A stretch of DNA of 47,400 bases from Pseudomonadota bacterium. Lineage in GTDB: Bacteria; Myxococcota_A; UBA796; GCA-2862545. The stretch's first letter is position 1. Every line of letters starts with the position of its first letter. Below, piece by piece: positions 46,565-47,400 of the stretch. Location of the stretch: assembly GCA_947505245.1 (NCBI GenBank), contig CANNIZ010000035.1, forward strand, positions 1 through 47,400, given 5' to 3'. The notes beneath the pieces are model-generated. The model was not told the origin of the DNA, searched no databases, and was given only the letters and a program-made list of their open reading frames with translations. A program made the position numbers and the translations under genes.

Positions 46565-47400
46565 TCGACCTCCTCCTCGGCGGGCACCTCGGTCCGGCCG
46601 GGCACATCGAGTGGACCTCGCCGGCGCCGCTGATCGCGGCCGCAGCGGTCGCAGCGGGCCTCGCGTGGCTCGTGGCGCTACCGGGCTCCCGCGGGGTGTT
46701 CGCGCGCGCCGCTGAAGGGCTGCTGTGGGCGATAGCCCTCGGCGCCCTCGCGCTCGCGATCGCAAAGCCCGTATGGGTCGAAGAGCAGGGCCGCACCGAG
46801 CCCGCGCGCCTCGCGGTCCTGGTCGACGCTTCGCGGTCGATGGGCATCCTCGAGAACGGCAAGCCGCGCTCGGACGGCGCCGAGGCGCTGCTCAATCGCC
46901 TCATCGGGCCCGACGTGGACGTGTACGCGTTCGGGAACGACCTCGCGATCGGCCGACCGGGCGCCTACGACCTCGACGGCACCGACCTCGAAGGCGCGCT
47001 GATCGCCTTGTCGGAGCGCGTGGCCGGCGACAAGCTCGCGGGCGTGGTGGTGATCACCGACGGGCTCGATCGCGGCCTGTTACGCGATCGGTTCGCGTCA
47101 GACGCCAAGCCCGCGCCACCCCCAAGCCTGCCCGGACCGCTCACGGTCTACCAGGTCGGAGCCCCCGGCGACCTGCACGATCTCGCCGTGCGCAGCGTCG
47201 ACACCGGCGGGTTCGCGTTCGTGCGGGGCTCGTTCCCGATCGACGCCGACCTGTCGGGCATCGGGTACGAGGGCCGGACGGTGCGCGCTCAGCTGCTGCA
47301 AGACGGCGCGCCGGTGTCGACGAACGACGTCGTGCTCGACGCCCAGGGCCACGGCAAGGCCCACTTCGACGTGAAGCCCGACGCCGCGGGGCGCTTCACC
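46561..47400 (+). CDS. von Willebrand A-type membrane protein (3' end outside window)
   Basis: 280 residues are visible from ATG 46561; the frame is open at the window end. Two N-terminal transmembrane helices (about 20-40 and 54-70, including AAAAVAAGLAWLVALPGSRG and GLLWAIALGALALAIAKP) precede a vWA domain. Its MIDAS motif is DASRS in LAVLVDASRSMGILENG, with VVVITDGLDRGLL completing the metal site. A beta-rich region follows from about residue 205. The layout matches the second vWA protein of MoxR/BatA-type operons. The start overlaps the small Arg-rich frame. Confidence 0.85.
   Translation, partial: MIDLLLGGHLGPAGHIEWTSPAPLIAAAAVAAGLAWLVALPGSRGVFARAAEGLLWAIALGALALAIAKPVWVEEQGRTEPARLAVLVDASRSMGILENGKPRSDGAEALLNRLIGPDVDVYAFGNDLAIGRPGAYDLDGTDLEGALIALSERVAGDKLAGVVVITDGLDRGLLRDRFASDAKPAPPPSLPGPLTVYQVGAPGDLHDLAVRSVDTGGFAFVRGSFPIDADLSGIGYEGRTVRAQLLQDGAPVSTNDVVLDAQGHGKAHFDVKPDAAGRFT

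Overview
This is a GC-rich, densely coded bacterial chromosome segment: about 36 protein genes, no RNA genes, no CRISPR array, no insertion sequence and no gene-free stretch above 300 bases. Several traits point to Myxococcota or a nearby deltaproteobacterial lineage. They are a large set of Hanks-type Ser/Thr kinases and pseudokinases with membrane anchors and odd C-terminal domains, VCBS/ASPIC surface proteins with thrombospondin-3-like calcium loops, a PQQ-like propeller, and a LexA-type palindrome before uvrA. This placement is inferred from gene content.

Layout. 1-2762 (minus): three overlapping genes, namely a partial gene, a large secreted FG-GAP/ASPIC/cupredoxin protein and a small lipoprotein sharing one of its modules. 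2833-5781 (plus): two tandem paralogous Ser/Thr kinases, the first carrying an unexpected UPF0102/YraN-like nuclease-fold domain beyond its membrane span. 5789-7913 (minus): thioredoxin-like [2Fe-2S] ferredoxin, class I aminotransferase and a four-helix membrane protein, joined by TGATG overlaps. 7966-10738 (plus): alpha-glucan phosphorylase, then a DinJ/YafQ-type toxin-antitoxin pair. 10776-17331 (minus): a DUF2461 protein and a 1903-residue tandem (double) UvrA with a LexA-box-like palindrome upstream. 17453-18382 (plus): a third Ser/Thr kinase. 18383-22194 (minus): a five-gene run with a GYF-domain protein, its smaller paralogue, EngB, a membrane protein and a PQQ-like propeller. 22356-23534 (plus): a phage/eCIS tail-tube-like protein fused to an OmpA peptidoglycan-binding domain, standing alone. 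23557-28469 (minus): kinase-like tail-anchored protein, leucyl aminopeptidase, RlmE and a DUF4253 protein. 28504-30168 (plus): a GH3-type adenylating enzyme. 30158-32029 (minus): a CsgG-like exported protein. 32061-35046 (plus): Nudix-NTF2 fusion, a small helical protein and a UbiB/ABC1 kinase. 35164-36861 (plus): a pseudokinase fused through a membrane helix to an extracytoplasmic FGE-sulfatase domain. 36950 to the window end (plus): a MoxR/DUF58/von Willebrand operon whose genes are linked by 4-bp overlaps.

How the parts fit. Most transcription units look translationally coupled (ATGA, GTGA or TGATG overlaps). The kinases, pseudokinases, MoxR system, CsgG-like protein and tube-OmpA protein suggest a cell-envelope and signalling neighbourhood. 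EngB, RlmE, UvrA, PepA and GlgP are housekeeping genes scattered through it.

Two copies of a ~98-bp foldback repeat (11491-11588 and 33190-33286) lie in intergenic spaces. The most novel items are the orphan tail-tube/OmpA fusion with three 17-residue PGRG repeats, the kinase with a YraN-like C-terminal domain, and the pseudokinase-FGE receptor. No complete, obviously new multi-gene defence or secretion system is visible.
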